64,000 bases of DNA from Nansenia antarctica (Eukaryota > Chordata > Actinopteri > Argentiniformes > Microstomatidae), in NCBI GenBank assembly GCA_963989245.1, contig OZ022342.1, positions 45,047,548 to 45,111,547 of the forward strand, in the 5' to 3' direction. The notes beneath the pieces were generated by a model that had not been told where the DNA came from, ran no database searches, and saw only the letters and a list, made by a program, of their open reading frames with translations. The position numbers were made by a program, and so were the translations under genes. Positions 28,738 through 39,854 of this stretch are shown in pieces (the first letter of the stretch is position 1; the number at the start of each line of letters is the position of its first letter).

Positions 28738-28840
28738 CAAGAAGAAGAAGAAGAAGAAGAAGAAGAAGAAGAAGGTCAACACAGCTTTCACACTTTGACC
28801 TGAATGGCGGCGGTGGTGGGCACGGTTCAATTTATGAGTT

Positions 28841-28987
28841 ATTGCTTCTCGGCCTTTTGGCTAAGAACAAACTCTGGTTTCTCTTCAAAAAAACGCACAA
28901 GCCTTTCGCCTTTTACTAAAGACTTCCGTGGAGAGGAACACTTACGAGTTCAAGCTATTTTTGGCAGGCTCTGCGTCTAGCTGAGCC
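28841..28987 (+). ncRNA. U2-U5 chimeric snRNA gene, intact unit
   Basis: 147 nt, complete, PSE-like flank and 3'-box-like motif present. Confidence 0.82.
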
Positions 28988-28989
28988 CA

Positions 28990-29583
28990 TATCCGTGTTT
29001 CAAGGTAAGTCAGGTGGGGGAAGAAGAAGAAGAAGAAGAAGAAGAAGAAGAAGAAGAAAAAAATGTCTGGTTTAAATCTTAGAATGTCTGGTTTGAATCT
29101 TAGAATGTCTGGTTTAAACCTTTGAATGTCTGGTTTGAATCTTAGAATGTCTGGTTTAAACCTTAGAATGTCTGGTTTAAACCTTAGAATGTCTGGTTTA
29201 AATCTTAGAATGTCTGGTTTAAACCTTAGAATGTCTGGTTTGAACCTTAGAATGTCTGGTTTGAATCTTAGAATGTCTGGTTTAAACCTTAGAATGTCTG
29301 GTTTGAACATTAGCATGTCTGGTTTAAACCTTAGAATGTCTGGTTTGAACCTTAGAATGTCTGGTTTGAATCTTAGAATGTCTGGTTTAAACCTTAGAAT
29401 GTCTGGTTTGAACCTTAGAATGTCTGGTTTAAACCTTAGAATGTCTGGTTTAAATCTTAGAATGTCTGGTTTAAACCTTAGAATGTCTGGTTTAAACCTT
29501 AGAATGTCTAAGATGTCTTCAATGTCTTCTTCTTCTTCTTCTTCTTCTTCGACCCCCACCTGACTTACCTTGAAACACGGATA
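28990..29583. repeat. Inverted-repeat cassette 9
   Basis: The 21-bp satellite spans 29062-29510 (about 21 copies). Confidence 0.85.
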
Positions 29584-29683
29584 CAAGAAGAAGAAGAAGA
29601 AGAAGAAGAAGAAGAAGGTCAACACAGCTTTCACACTTTGACCTGAATGGCGGCGGTGGTGGGCACGGTTCAATTTATGAGTT

Positions 29684-29830
29684 ATTGCTTCTCGGCCTTT
29701 TGGCTAAGAACAAACTCTGGTTTCTCTTCAAAAAAACGCACAAGCCTTTCGCCTTTTACTAAAGACTTCCGTGGAGAGGAACACTTACGAGTTCAAGCTA
29801 TTTTTGGCAGGCTCTGCGTCTAGCTGAGCC
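29684..29830 (+). ncRNA. U2-U5 chimeric snRNA gene, intact unit
   Basis: 147 nt, complete. The next cassette is followed by another without an snRNA gene between. Confidence 0.82.
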
Positions 29831-29832
29831 CA

Positions 29833-30426
29833 TATCCGTGTTTCAAGGTAAGTCAGGTGGGGGAAGAAGAAGAAGAAGAAGAAGAAGAAGAAGAAGAAGA
29901 AGAAAAAAATGTCTGGTTTAAATCTTAGAATGTCTGGTTTGAATCTTAGAATGTCTGGTTTAAACCTTTGAATGTCTGGTTTGAATCTTAGAATGTCTGG
30001 TTTAAACCTTAGAATGTCTGGTTTAAACCTTAGAATGTCTGGTTTAAATCTTAGAATGTCTGGTTTAAACCTTAGAATGTCTGGTTTGAACCTTAGAATG
30101 TCTGGTTTGAATCTTAGAATGTCTGGTTTAAACCTTAGAATGTCTGGTTTGAACATTAGCATGTCTGGTTTAAACCTTAGAATGTCTGGTTTGAACCTTA
30201 GAATGTCTGGTTTGAATCTTAGAATGTCTGGTTTAAACCTTAGAATGTCTGGTTTGAACCTTAGAATGTCTGGTTTAAACCTTAGAATGTCTGGTTTAAA
30301 TCTTAGAATGTCTGGTTTAAACCTTAGAATGTCTGGTTTAAACCTTAGAATGTCTAAGATGTCTTCAATGTCTTCTTCTTCTTCTTCTTCTTCGACCCCC
30401 ACCTGACTTACCTTGAAACACGGATA
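29833..30426. repeat. Inverted-repeat cassette 10
   Basis: The 21-bp satellite spans 29908-30356 (about 21 copies). The right arm is followed directly by the GAA tract of cassette 11. Confidence 0.85.
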
Positions 30427-31002
30427 CAAGAAGAAGAAGAAGAAGAAGAAGAAGAAGAAGAAGAAGAAGAAAAAAATGTCTGGTTTAAATCTTAGAATGT
30501 CTGGTTTGAATCTTAGAATGTCTGGTTTAAACCTTTGAATGTCTGGTTTGAATCTTAGAATGTCTGGTTTAAACCTTAGAATGTCTGGTTTAAACCTTAG
30601 AATGTCTGGTTTAAATCTTAGAATGTCTGGTTTAAACCTTAGAATGTCTGGTTTGAACCTTAGAATGTCTGGTTTGAATCTTAGAATGTCTGGTTTAAAC
30701 CTTAGAATGTCTGGTTTGAACATTAGCATGTCTGGTTTAAACCTTAGAATGTCTGGTTTGAACCTTAGAATGTCTGGTTTGAATCTTAGAATGTCTGGTT
30801 TAAACCTTAGAATGTCTGGTTTGAACCTTAGAATGTCTGGTTTAAACCTTAGAATGTCTGGTTTAAATCTTAGAATGTCTGGTTTAAACCTTAGAATGTC
30901 TGGTTTAAACCTTAGAATGTCTAAGATGTCTTCAATGTCTTCTTCTTCTTCTTCTTCTTCTTCTTCTTCGACCCCCACCTGACTTACCTTGAAACACAGA
31001 TA
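30427..31002. repeat. Cassette 11, lacking its left arm and snRNA gene
   Basis: The GAA tract after the previous right arm runs straight into a new satellite (30475-30923). The flank, U2-U5 gene and left arm are absent. This is the product expected from recombination or slippage between the two GAA tracts of adjacent units. The right arm has CACAGATA for CACGGATA. Confidence 0.85.
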
Positions 31003-31105
31003 CAAGAAGAAGAAGAAGAAGAAGAAGAAGAAGAAGAAGGTCAACACAGCTTTCACACTTTGACCTGAATGGCGGCGGTGGTGGGCACGGTTCAATTTAT
31101 GAGTT

Positions 31106-31252
31106 ATTGCTTCTCGGCCTTTTGGCTAAGAACAAACTCTGGTTTCTCTTCAAAAAAACGCACAAGCCTTTCGCCTTTTACTAAAGACTTCCGTGGAGAG
31201 GAACACTTACGAGTTCAAGCTATTTTTGGCAGGCTCTGCGTCTAGCTGAGCC
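31106..31252 (+). ncRNA. U2-U5 chimeric snRNA gene, intact unit
   Basis: 147 nt, complete. Confidence 0.82.
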
Positions 31253-31254
31253 CA

Positions 31255-31833
31255 TATCCGTGTTTCAAGGTAAGTCAGGTGGGGGAAGAAGAAGAAGAAG
31301 AAGAAGAAGAAAAAAATGTCTGGTTTAAATCTTAGAATGTCTATTTTGAATCTTAGAATGTCTGGTTTAAACCTTTGAATGTCTGGTTTGAATCTTAGAA
31401 TGTCTGGTTTAAACCTTAGAATGTCTGGTTTAAACCTTAGAATGTCTGGTTTAAATCTTAGAATGTCTGGTTTAAACCTTAGAATGTCTGGTTTGAACCT
31501 TAGAATGTCTGGTTTGAATCTTAGAATGTCTGGTTTAAACCTTAGAATGTCTGGTTTGAACATTAGCATGTCTGGTTTAAACCTTAGAATGTCTGGTTTG
31601 AACCTTAGAATGTCTGGTTTGAATCTTAGAATGTCTGGTTTAAACCTTAGAATGTCTGGTTTGAACCTTAGAATGTCTGGTTTAAACCTTAGAATGTCTG
31701 GTTTAAATCTTAGAATGTCTGGTTTAAACCTTAGAATGTCTGGTTTAAACCTTAGAATGTCTAAGATGTCTTCAATGTCTTCTTCTTCTTCTTCTTCTTC
31801 GACCCCCACCTGACTTACCTTGAAACACGGATA
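31255..31833. repeat. Inverted-repeat cassette 12
   Basis: The 21-bp satellite spans 31315-31763 (about 21 copies). One monomer near 31342 reads GTCTATTTT instead of GTCTGGTTT. Confidence 0.85.
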
Positions 31834-31945
31834 CAAGAAGAAGAAGAAGAAGAAGAAGAAGAAGAAGAAGAAGAAGAAGGTCAACACAGCTTTCACACTT
31901 TGACCTGAATGGCGGCGGTGGTGGGCACGGTTCAATTTATGAGTT

Positions 31946-32092
31946 ATTGCTTCTCGGCCTTTTGGCTAAGAACAAACTCTGGTTTCTCTTCAAAAAAACG
32001 CACAAGCCTTTCGCCTTTTACTAAAGACTTCCGTGGAGAGGAACACTTACGAGTTCAAGCTATTTTTGGCAGGCTCTGCGTCTAGCTGAGCC
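31946..32092 (+). ncRNA. U2-U5 chimeric snRNA gene, intact unit with altered 3' box
   Basis: 147 nt, complete. The downstream motif reads GTTTCAAGCTAAGT, one base different from the other units. Confidence 0.8.
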
Positions 32093-32094
32093 CA

Positions 32095-33114
32095 TATCCG
32101 TGTTTCAAGCTAAGTCAGGTGGGGGAAGAAGAAGAAGAAGAAGAAGAAGAAGAAGAAGAAGAAGAAGAAAATGTCTGGTTTAAATCTTAGAATGTCTGGT
32201 TTGAATCTTAGAATGTCTGGTTTAAACCTTTGAATGTCTGGTTTGAATCTTAGAATGTCTGGTTTAAACCTTAGAATGTCTGGTTTAAACCTTAGAATGT
32301 CTGGTTTAAATCTTAGAATGTCTGGTTTAAACCTTAGAATGTCTGGTTTGAACCTTAGAATGTCTGGTTTGAATCTTAGAATGTCTGGTTTAAACCTTAG
32401 AATGTCTGGTTTGAACATTAGCATGTCTGGTTTAAACCTTAGAATGTCTGGTTTGAACCTTAGAATGTCTGGTTTGAATCTTAGAATGTCTGGTTTAAAC
32501 CTTAGAATGTCTGGTTTGAACCTTAGAATGTCTGGTTTAAACCTTAGAATGTCTGGTTTAAATCTTAGAATGTCTGGTTTAAACCTTAGAATGTCTGGTT
32601 TAAACCTTAGAATGTCTGGTTTAAATCTTAGAATGTCTGGTTTAAACCTTAGAATGTCTGGTTTAAATCTTAGAATGTCTGGTTTAAACCTTAGAATGTC
32701 TGGTTTAAACCTTAGAATGTCTGGTTTGAACCTTAGAATGTCAGGTTTGAACATTAGAATGTCTGGTTTAAATCTTAGAATGTCTGGTTTAAACCTTAGA
32801 ATGTCTGGTTTAAACCTTAGAATGTCTGGTTTGAACCTTAGAATGTCTGGTTTGAATCTTAGAATGTCTGGTTTAAACCTTAGAATGTCTGGTTTGAACC
32901 TTAGAATGTCTGGTTTAAACCTTAGAATGTCTGGTTTAAATCTTAGAATGTCTGGTTTAAACCTTAGAATGTCTGGTTTGAATCTTAGAATGTCTGGTTT
33001 AAATCTTAGAATGTCTGGTTTGAATCTTAGAATGTCTAAGATGTCTTCAATGTCTTCTTCTTCTTCTTCTTCTTCTTCTTCGACCCCCACCTGACTTACC
33101 TTGAAACACGGATA
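32095..33114. repeat. Inverted-repeat cassette 13, about double length
   Basis: The 21-bp satellite spans 32170-33038 (about 41 copies), longer than standard by twenty 21-bp monomers. The second half is a rearranged copy that contains GTCAGGTTTGAACATTAG (near 32740). Confidence 0.85.
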
Positions 33115-33226
33115 CAAGAAGAAGAAGAAGAAGAAGAAGAAGAAGAAGAAGAAGAAGAAGGTCAACACAGCTTTCACACTTTGACCTGAATGGTGGCGGT
33201 GGTGGGCACGGTTCAATTTATGAGTT

Positions 33227-33373
33227 ATTGCTTCTCGGCCTTTTGGCTAAGAACAAACTCTGGTTTCTCTTCAAAAAAACGCACAAGCCTTTCGCCTTTT
33301 ACTAAAGACTTCCGTGGAGAGGAACACTTACGAGTTCAAGCTATTTTTGGCAGGCTCTGCGTCTAGCTGAGCC
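33227..33373 (+). ncRNA. U2-U5 chimeric snRNA gene, intact unit
   Basis: 147 nt, complete, with one change in the flank upstream (ATGGTGGCGG). Confidence 0.82.
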
Positions 33374-33375
33374 CA

Positions 33376-33685
33376 TATCCGTGTTTCAAGGTAAGTCAGG
33401 TGGGGGAAGAAGAAGAAGAAGAAGAAGAAGAAGAAGAAAAAAATGTCTGGTTTAAATCTTAGAATGTCTGGTTTGAATCTTAGAATGTCTGGTTTAAACC
33501 TTTGAATGTCTGGTTTGAATCTTAGAATGTCTGGTTTAAACCTTAGAATGTCTGGTTTAAACCTTAGAATGTCTGGTTTAAATCTTAGAATGTCTGGTTT
33601 AAACCTTAGAATGTCTGGTTTGAACCTTAGAATGTCTGGTTTGAATCTTAGAATGTCTGGTTTAAACCTTAGAATGTCTGGTTTG
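33376..33685. repeat. Cassette 14, truncated by E2
   Basis: Left arm, GAA tract and about 11.5 satellite monomers (33442-33685). The array ends at GTCTGGTTTG where E2 begins. Confidence 0.85.
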
Positions 33686-33999
33686 CCATAGAAGACCTCA
33701 GGTCTCTGGCCACCTTGTGCCCCTGCTTGCTCTCAGGTGTCCTTCCTTCCCCTCTGCAGAGCCGGATACCTGACCAGTCAACCAGAGCCAGGACCCAGAC
33801 CAACACAGAGAACCATCGTCTGAGGACAGTTGGAGTCCTGAGAGGCCTACACAACTCCTTGTAAAGGAAAGTACCACACAGTGGAACCCCCCCCCCCTTA
33901 AAACAACCCTGTCACCAACCCCCATCACTCACTTCCCTGAAGGCACCCTATCTACCCTACCCTCTGCTACCCCCCCCCCCCCCCCACACAAGACCCAAG

Positions 34000-35691
34000 A
34001 TGTACTCAAGACAAGGAGTTAGAAGACACAATGTAGTGAGAATGACATATGTTAGAGGAGAAGAGGAGACACCTATGCAGAGACTGGATTTTAGCAGAGC
34101 AGTCTTACAGAAAGGCCTAGGATTTTCACCAAATGACTTGAACTGTCTTTTTAAACTGCCTGGAATGCGTGACATTTTTGAAATCAGCTTTAAGAACCCA
34201 GACCTGCTGGTAGAATTTTGGCAAAAGAAAAGAGACACAGAGAGATACGGACTTATTTTTGGAAAATTTCACACAGAGCCAATCACTGAAGAAGACAAAA
34301 AATCTGTAACAGTAATTTTTTACAATGAGACAGTTTCAGACGAAGACATCATCACCTGGCTTGGAAGGCACGCCGACATAGAATCCACGGCACAGTGGCA
34401 ACGTGATGCTGATGGGGTATGGACCGGAGCAAGGAAGTGGAACATCGGGCTACGCCGAGGTCGGAACGGGGAGCTCCAACACCTGCCAAACTCCATCCTA
34501 CTCGGAAACAACAGAGGTCAGCTGTTCTACTACGGAATGCCAAAGGTATGTAGGAATTGTGGGGAAATGGGTCACCTGGCAGCAAAATGCACAGTCATCA
34601 GATGCAGGAATTGGGGTGAAGCACATGAAACCAGGCAATGTATGAAAGAACGCAAATGCAATTTATGTAATGAAGATGGACATGTGTTCAAAAACTGCCC
34701 CGAATCCTACGCTAATAGAACAAGGTATAATAAAAACGAGAAAAGACAGGAACCACCCCCAACCACAGAAAGAACACAAACACCTACTGGTCCAAGCCAA
34801 CAAGGCCCAAACCCTGACCCAAACCCTGACCCAAACCCTGGCCCAGCCACAGAGGGAACTCAAACACCTACTGGTCCAAACCAACATGGCCCAACCCCTG
34901 ACCCAAACCCTGACCCTGGCACGGCGACAACAGAGAGGACACAGGAGACACAAATATGGCAAGAACAACTAGCGGAGGACGCCATGGAGCTACTGGAGAG
35001 CTTGGGATCACCAGTGTCCCCCCTGCAAACCACAATTACCATTCCAGGGGACGCTTACGCCCAGTCACTATTTTCTGAAATGGAGGAGGAGAGCAGTCAG
35101 ATCAGAGAGGGAGTTGACCAGGCCGGGCTGACTGCAGTGCCACCAACGCCACCACCACTGAGGGGTGCTGATGAGACGCACAGACGGGCCAGGCTGACTG
35201 CAGTACCGCCACCAAGAAAAACAATCAAAAGTGAATCAGAAGAGGTACCTATCGCGGCAAACCCAATCATGGTGGTGGAAGAAGAGAAGGAACACAGTAG
35301 TCAGGACGATGAGTCGGAGGAGGAGGAGGAACCAGAGGAGGAACCAGGACAAGAGCCGGGACCCACAGAGACACAAGAAAACAGTGGAGGACGTCTGGAG
35401 AAACGCTCTAAAAGAAAATTACCACCCACAACCACCAGAAGCAAGAAACCAAACAAAAACACATCCCCAGACCCAAAACAACCCCAGATGGCTAAACCCA
35501 TACCCAACAAATCACCTACCACCCTACCACCCTGGCCCCCACTTGTAAAACCACACGTCGTAGCAGCACAGCAACCCATTTACCCAGGCCATCAGAGACA
35601 AGCCAAGCTGCCTGCCAAGCAGCCCAGACCAGAAAAAACAAAGGGAAGCAAAGAAAGATATAAACTAATGAACAACGACGAGTGCAGCTAA
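34000..35691 (+). CDS. E2 ORF1 protein, 563 aa, CCHC-type
   Basis: Aligns along its length with E1 ORF1 (LDFSRAVLQKGLGF; DGVWTGARKWNIGL; NNRGQLFYYGMPKVCRNCG). Zinc knuckles lie at 184-197 (CRNCGEMGHLAAKC) and 220-233 (CNLCNEDGHVFKNC). The middle one (202-214, CRNWGEAHETRQC) has W in place of the second Cys and is probably unable to bind zinc. A tandem TPTG/PDPNPDP-rich region follows at about 260-320, then acidic and Lys/Pro-rich segments. Alternative starts cannot be excluded, but MYSRQGVRRHNVVR matches the E1 start. Expected role: RNA-binding RNP component. Confidence 0.9.
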   Translation: MYSRQGVRRHNVVRMTYVRGEEETPMQRLDFSRAVLQKGLGFSPNDLNCLFKLPGMRDIFEISFKNPDLLVEFWQKKRDTERYGLIFGKFHTEPITEEDKKSVTVIFYNETVSDEDIITWLGRHADIESTAQWQRDADGVWTGARKWNIGLRRGRNGELQHLPNSILLGNNRGQLFYYGMPKVCRNCGEMGHLAAKCTVIRCRNWGEAHETRQCMKERKCNLCNEDGHVFKNCPESYANRTRYNKNEKRQEPPPTTERTQTPTGPSQQGPNPDPNPDPNPGPATEGTQTPTGPNQHGPTPDPNPDPGTATTERTQETQIWQEQLAEDAMELLESLGSPVSPLQTTITIPGDAYAQSLFSEMEEESSQIREGVDQAGLTAVPPTPPPLRGADETHRRARLTAVPPPRKTIKSESEEVPIAANPIMVVEEEKEHSSQDDESEEEEEPEEEPGQEPGPTETQENSGGRLEKRSKRKLPPTTTRSKKPNKNTSPDPKQPQMAKPIPNKSPTTLPPWPPLVKPHVVAAQQPIYPGHQRQAKLPAKQPRPEKTKGSKERYKLMNNDECS

Positions 35692-35721
35692 CCACCTCCC
35701 CGGTCAACAGCAAACACCCAC

Positions 35722-38700
35722 ATGGACAGTAAAGTGCTAAAACTCATTCTCATCACCATCATGACAATCAGGATTACTACAATTAACGTCAGGAGCATCT
35801 TGTGGGAAAAGAAAAGAGGAGTAGTTTTTTCCCACTTGGCATCACTCAACACAGACATAATATGTCTTCAAGAATGTAACATCCCATACCGAAAAAACTA
35901 TGAAGACCTCCAAAAAGAATGGGGACTTGGAGACTCCATATGGTCTGGCTCAAATACGTCCAGGGCAGATGGAGTCGCCATACTGAGCAAAAACCCAACA
36001 ATCCAACTACTACAGCCAAAAATAATACAAGCAGGACGGCTAATAACAACAGTTGCAAAACATGGGAAAAACACAACAAAAATAATAAATGTATATGCAC
36101 CAACTAATCAAAATGAAAGAACACAGTTTTTTGAAAAATTGTACCCTGCACTTCTGGGAAACATACCCACCATCATGATAGGTGACTTTAATTGTGCAAG
36201 AAGGGAAATGGACAGAAGCCGCCCAAGAAATGACTCATCAAGCCGAAAACTGAACAAACTAGTCACAGACCTTTCCCTCCAAGACATAGGAAAAGACCTG
36301 ACACCACACCACACTTGGACAAGTGCAGATGGAAGGTCTTTTTCAAGAATAGATATGATCCTCATAGACCCAAACCTCACGACAACAAACACACACTCCG
36401 CACCAGTATTCTACTCAGACCACAGGCAAATAACAACAACAATAACACAACCAGCAACAAACCAAGAAGAAAAAGGCCCAGGGGTGTGGAAGCTGAATAC
36501 AACGCTCCTCAAGAACACCAAAACCAGAGAAGCCCTGACCAACAGACTAACAGAGTGGGCCACCCTCATAGACCTATACCCATCACCAGTAGATTGGTGG
36601 GAAAACATTAAAGACAGAGCAAAAAACTACCTGAAAGCGGCAAGCAAAAAACAGGCAAGAGACACAATGGAGAAGACGAAAAGACTGGACCAAACACTGC
36701 AACGGCTGTCAAACCTACAATTGGAAGGCTTTAATCTCACCCAGGAGATAAAAGAAACAAAACTCAAACTAGAAAACCTTTACCAAGAAGAACAGAGAAA
36801 GATACAGGTGAAAAGCAGAATCAAACATCTAGAACAAAATGAAAAATGCACACCTTATTTCTTCCAGAAGATAAAAAAGAAAAAACACATGATGGACTCC
36901 ATCAAAGACAAAAAAGGAACAAAACAAAACGACCCACAACAAATTAGAAACATAGTAACAGAATTCTATACAGAATTATACACTGAAAAAGACACAAACA
37001 GAGAGCTGATAGAAGAGCTGCTTCGGGACACGGAGGGAGTGGCTGGAGAAGTAATAGAAGGGGAAGAGTTGCCCATTACAACAGAGGAAATCAAAAAAGC
37101 AATAGACAGCCTAACTGAAGGCAAAACCCCAGGTCAAGATGGACTTCCTGTTGAGTTTTACAAAGCCTTCTGGGATCCAATAAAAGATGGCATGACAAAA
37201 GTTTTTAATTACATGTATAACACAAGAGAGATGTGCCCAACCATGACAAAAGGAATCATAACACTACTATACAAGAAAGGAGACCCAGAAGACCTTCAAA
37301 ATTGGCGCCCCATAACTTTACTCTGCACCGACTACAAAATTCTCACCAAAATACTCATGTACAGACTACAAAAAGAAATACCAGAGGTTATTGAGCAAGA
37401 TCAAACCTGTGGAGCACCAGGACGCTCCACAACAGACAATCTCACCATCATCAGGGACATCTTCTCCCATGCAGAAGAAAGGTCAATCCCATTCTGTATT
37501 TTCAATTTAGACCAGGAGAAAGCCTTCGACAGGGTCAATCATGCTTACCTACTAGAAGTATTAAAAACAGCAAACATCAACAAAACAATACAGAACTGGG
37601 TAAAAATAATTTACAATAATATCACGAGCACAGTATTGGTCAATGGCACACAAACAAATGAAATAAAAGTAAAATCTGGAGTTAGACAGGGATGCCCTTT
37701 GTCAGCCATCCTCTACACCCTTGCAATAGAGCCATTACTCAACAACATCCGGAAAAACAAGAACATAGAAGGCTATACATTACCAGGCTCAAACAACAAA
37801 CAGATAAAGACACAAGCATATATGGACGACGTCACACTCATCTGTACAACTGTCCAATCTGCCAAACACATAGAAAAAACTTTGGACATATACTGCAAAG
37901 CAACAGGAGCAGTCATCAATAAAAAGAAAAGTGAAATATATACGTCTAGAAACTGGCCAAAACACTCGGACATACAAAGCATTTTTCCAGTAAGAACAAA
38001 AATAAAAATTCTGGGGATCATCTTTGATGAAAGAAACCAAGGGCAAGAAAGCTGGGATGACACAATCAAAAAAATGAAAAAGAAAATAGGAGGATGGCAG
38101 CAAAGGACGTTGTCCACAAAGGGGAAAATTGTACTACTAAATGCAATACTATACCCAATTCTTGCATACATAGGAAAAATATTCCCACCAAACAGAGAAC
38201 AAGAAAAAACAATAAACCAAGAAACTTTCAGATTTATATGGGGAGGGAAACAGGAACTGGTGAAGAGAGAGGTCATGATGAAGGAAACAATGAAAGGAGG
38301 GAGAGGGGTGCCAAATATACCACTACTAATAAAAACCCAAGCTCTAGCATACACCATCCAAAATTGTAAAAAAATGGAAAGGAAGGCAAGCTACCTCAAC
38401 AGATTTTATTTCAAGACGAGCCTAAGAGGCATCGGCATCAAAGACATCGACCACACAATACCACTTTCATGGGATCCACCAGTACACTATAAAAGACTGA
38501 GGAAAACATTAAGGGAAACGTTTAAACTACACAAAGACAGGGAATGGACATTCAAGACCATGAAAAAGACAATTTCTCAAAATATAACACCAGAAAAATC
38601 AGAACACACAAACACAATAACAAAAGAACAACTATGGAAAAATATAAACAATAAATGCCTCATGAACAGACAAATTGACATAGCCTGGGCCATAACAACT

Positions 38701-39078
38701 AACAATCTCCCCACCCGTGTTAGAATGTACAAAAGAGGGATAGCAAGAACAGAACTCTGTACCTATGGTTGCCAAGCCAAAGAAACAGAAAAACACATCG
38801 TCTGGGACTGCAGGATTGCAAAGAGAATATGGACCATCTGTCAACCCCTCATTGGAAATCTAACAGACACAAATACCATCACTTTCCAAGGAATTGTCTG
38901 TGGCCCACCAGGGGGAACAAGAACAGGCCAGGAGGAAAATGCTTGGCGGGTCACAAACACAATAAAAGAAGTACTATGGCAAACAAGAAACATCAGCTTA
39001 TATCAGAAACAAGAAACACACCCACTCATCATCATAAGAATGATCAATAAAACAATTAGAGACTATTACTATTACTAG
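35722..39078 (+). CDS. E2 ORF2 protein, up to 1118 aa: AP endonuclease and reverse transcriptase
   Basis: The open frame starts at 35722; by alignment with E1, translation may start at the ATG at 35761 (MTIRITTINVRS). Unlike E1 there is a 30-bp gap after the ORF1 stop. Endonuclease motifs are INVRS, CLQE, IGDFN and YSDH. RT motifs are GQDG, D597 in LDQEKAFD, GVRQGCPLS and YMDD (700-703). The C-terminal zinc motif is CTYGC...H...C. The protein looks intact despite the 5' truncation of the element. It shares the whole domain order with E1 ORF2 but differs throughout, so it is a separate family and not a recent copy. Confidence 0.93.
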   Translation: MDSKVLKLILITIMTIRITTINVRSILWEKKRGVVFSHLASLNTDIICLQECNIPYRKNYEDLQKEWGLGDSIWSGSNTSRADGVAILSKNPTIQLLQPKIIQAGRLITTVAKHGKNTTKIINVYAPTNQNERTQFFEKLYPALLGNIPTIMIGDFNCARREMDRSRPRNDSSSRKLNKLVTDLSLQDIGKDLTPHHTWTSADGRSFSRIDMILIDPNLTTTNTHSAPVFYSDHRQITTTITQPATNQEEKGPGVWKLNTTLLKNTKTREALTNRLTEWATLIDLYPSPVDWWENIKDRAKNYLKAASKKQARDTMEKTKRLDQTLQRLSNLQLEGFNLTQEIKETKLKLENLYQEEQRKIQVKSRIKHLEQNEKCTPYFFQKIKKKKHMMDSIKDKKGTKQNDPQQIRNIVTEFYTELYTEKDTNRELIEELLRDTEGVAGEVIEGEELPITTEEIKKAIDSLTEGKTPGQDGLPVEFYKAFWDPIKDGMTKVFNYMYNTREMCPTMTKGIITLLYKKGDPEDLQNWRPITLLCTDYKILTKILMYRLQKEIPEVIEQDQTCGAPGRSTTDNLTIIRDIFSHAEERSIPFCIFNLDQEKAFDRVNHAYLLEVLKTANINKTIQNWVKIIYNNITSTVLVNGTQTNEIKVKSGVRQGCPLSAILYTLAIEPLLNNIRKNKNIEGYTLPGSNNKQIKTQAYMDDVTLICTTVQSAKHIEKTLDIYCKATGAVINKKKSEIYTSRNWPKHSDIQSIFPVRTKIKILGIIFDERNQGQESWDDTIKKMKKKIGGWQQRTLSTKGKIVLLNAILYPILAYIGKIFPPNREQEKTINQETFRFIWGGKQELVKREVMMKETMKGGRGVPNIPLLIKTQALAYTIQNCKKMERKASYLNRFYFKTSLRGIGIKDIDHTIPLSWDPPVHYKRLRKTLRETFKLHKDREWTFKTMKKTISQNITPEKSEHTNTITKEQLWKNINNKCLMNRQIDIAWAITTNNLPTRVRMYKRGIARTELCTYGCQAKETEKHIVWDCRIAKRIWTICQPLIGNLTDTNTITFQGIVCGPPGGTRTGQEENAWRVTNTIKEVLWQTRNISLYQKQETHPLIIIRMINKTIRDYYYY

Positions 39079-39359
39079 AGACTAGACACACATCAACAGG
39101 GAAAGGAAAAAACACATAACAACTGGAAAATAACAAACATTCAACAGCTAAACATCCAGATACCCCAAACTGCGAACCCCCCGCCACCACCCCCAACCAG
39201 ACAAACAACGACCGCACCAACGACTCAGACACTTGTAACTAGCAGACACCTGACAAATATTTCAACATCCACGACAGCACAGGCAAAAAAGAGACGGCAA
39301 TTCTGGACTTCCAACACACAAACATGACCATTGCTCAACATCGGTTAGCCCCAACTGAA

Positions 39360-39384
39360 CCTCTGACCAAGCAGTGGTCAGAGG
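39360..39384 (+). other. Perfect 9-bp stem-loop in the E2 3' region
   Basis: CCTCTGACC and GGTCAGAGG enclose a 7-nt loop. It lies about 280 nt after the ORF2 stop, just before the repeated modules. Function unknown. Confidence 0.5.
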
Positions 39385-39520
39385 CTAGGGAGGTGGCCCT
39401 CTGTCTTCTTTTTCCAAGAACAGGTGGAGTCCAGAACAGACCTGACGTGGCAGCACCAGGAGGGGACCAGCCAGGCCCAGACCCCCTCGGCCCAGAGGGA
39501 GGAGACCCAAGTGATGAGTG

Positions 39521-39590
39521 GAGCATGCGGGACACAGGGGAGTGTCTGGAAACTATTCAAACTCCAGATACCCAGTGTACCTGCATGCTC
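39521..39590 (+). other. 70-nt hairpin, E2 tail module 1
   Basis: Arms GAGCATGCGGGACAC and GTGTACCTGCATGCTC, inner stem CTGGA/TCCAG. Exactly the same length as the E1 hairpin, with different but still pairing bases in the outer stem. Confidence 0.68.
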
Positions 39591-39784
39591 TCAGGTTTTC
39601 TTCCATCCTCTAGGTCCAGACCTTGCAGTAGACACGAAGGGCAACAGCCAGAGCCTAAGAGACCAGGGGACCGGCCGGGCCAGGAAACAATGCAGGGAGG
39701 CGAGAGCAGAGGGTCTGCACACGGAGTGGAGCAGCACAGCACAGACCTCCTCGACCCAGAGGAAAGGAACCGAGAAAAGGAGTG

Positions 39785-39854
39785 GAGCATGCGGGACACA
39801 GGAGAGTGGCTGGCAGACGTAAAATCTCCAGCGGCCCTGTGTACCCGCATGCTC
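39785..39854 (+). other. 70-nt hairpin, E2 tail module 2
   Basis: Arms GAGCATGCGGGACACAG and CTGTGTACCCGCATGCTC: 11 bp plus 6 bp around one bulged A, the strongest of the set. Inner pairing CTGG/CCAG. Confidence 0.7.
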
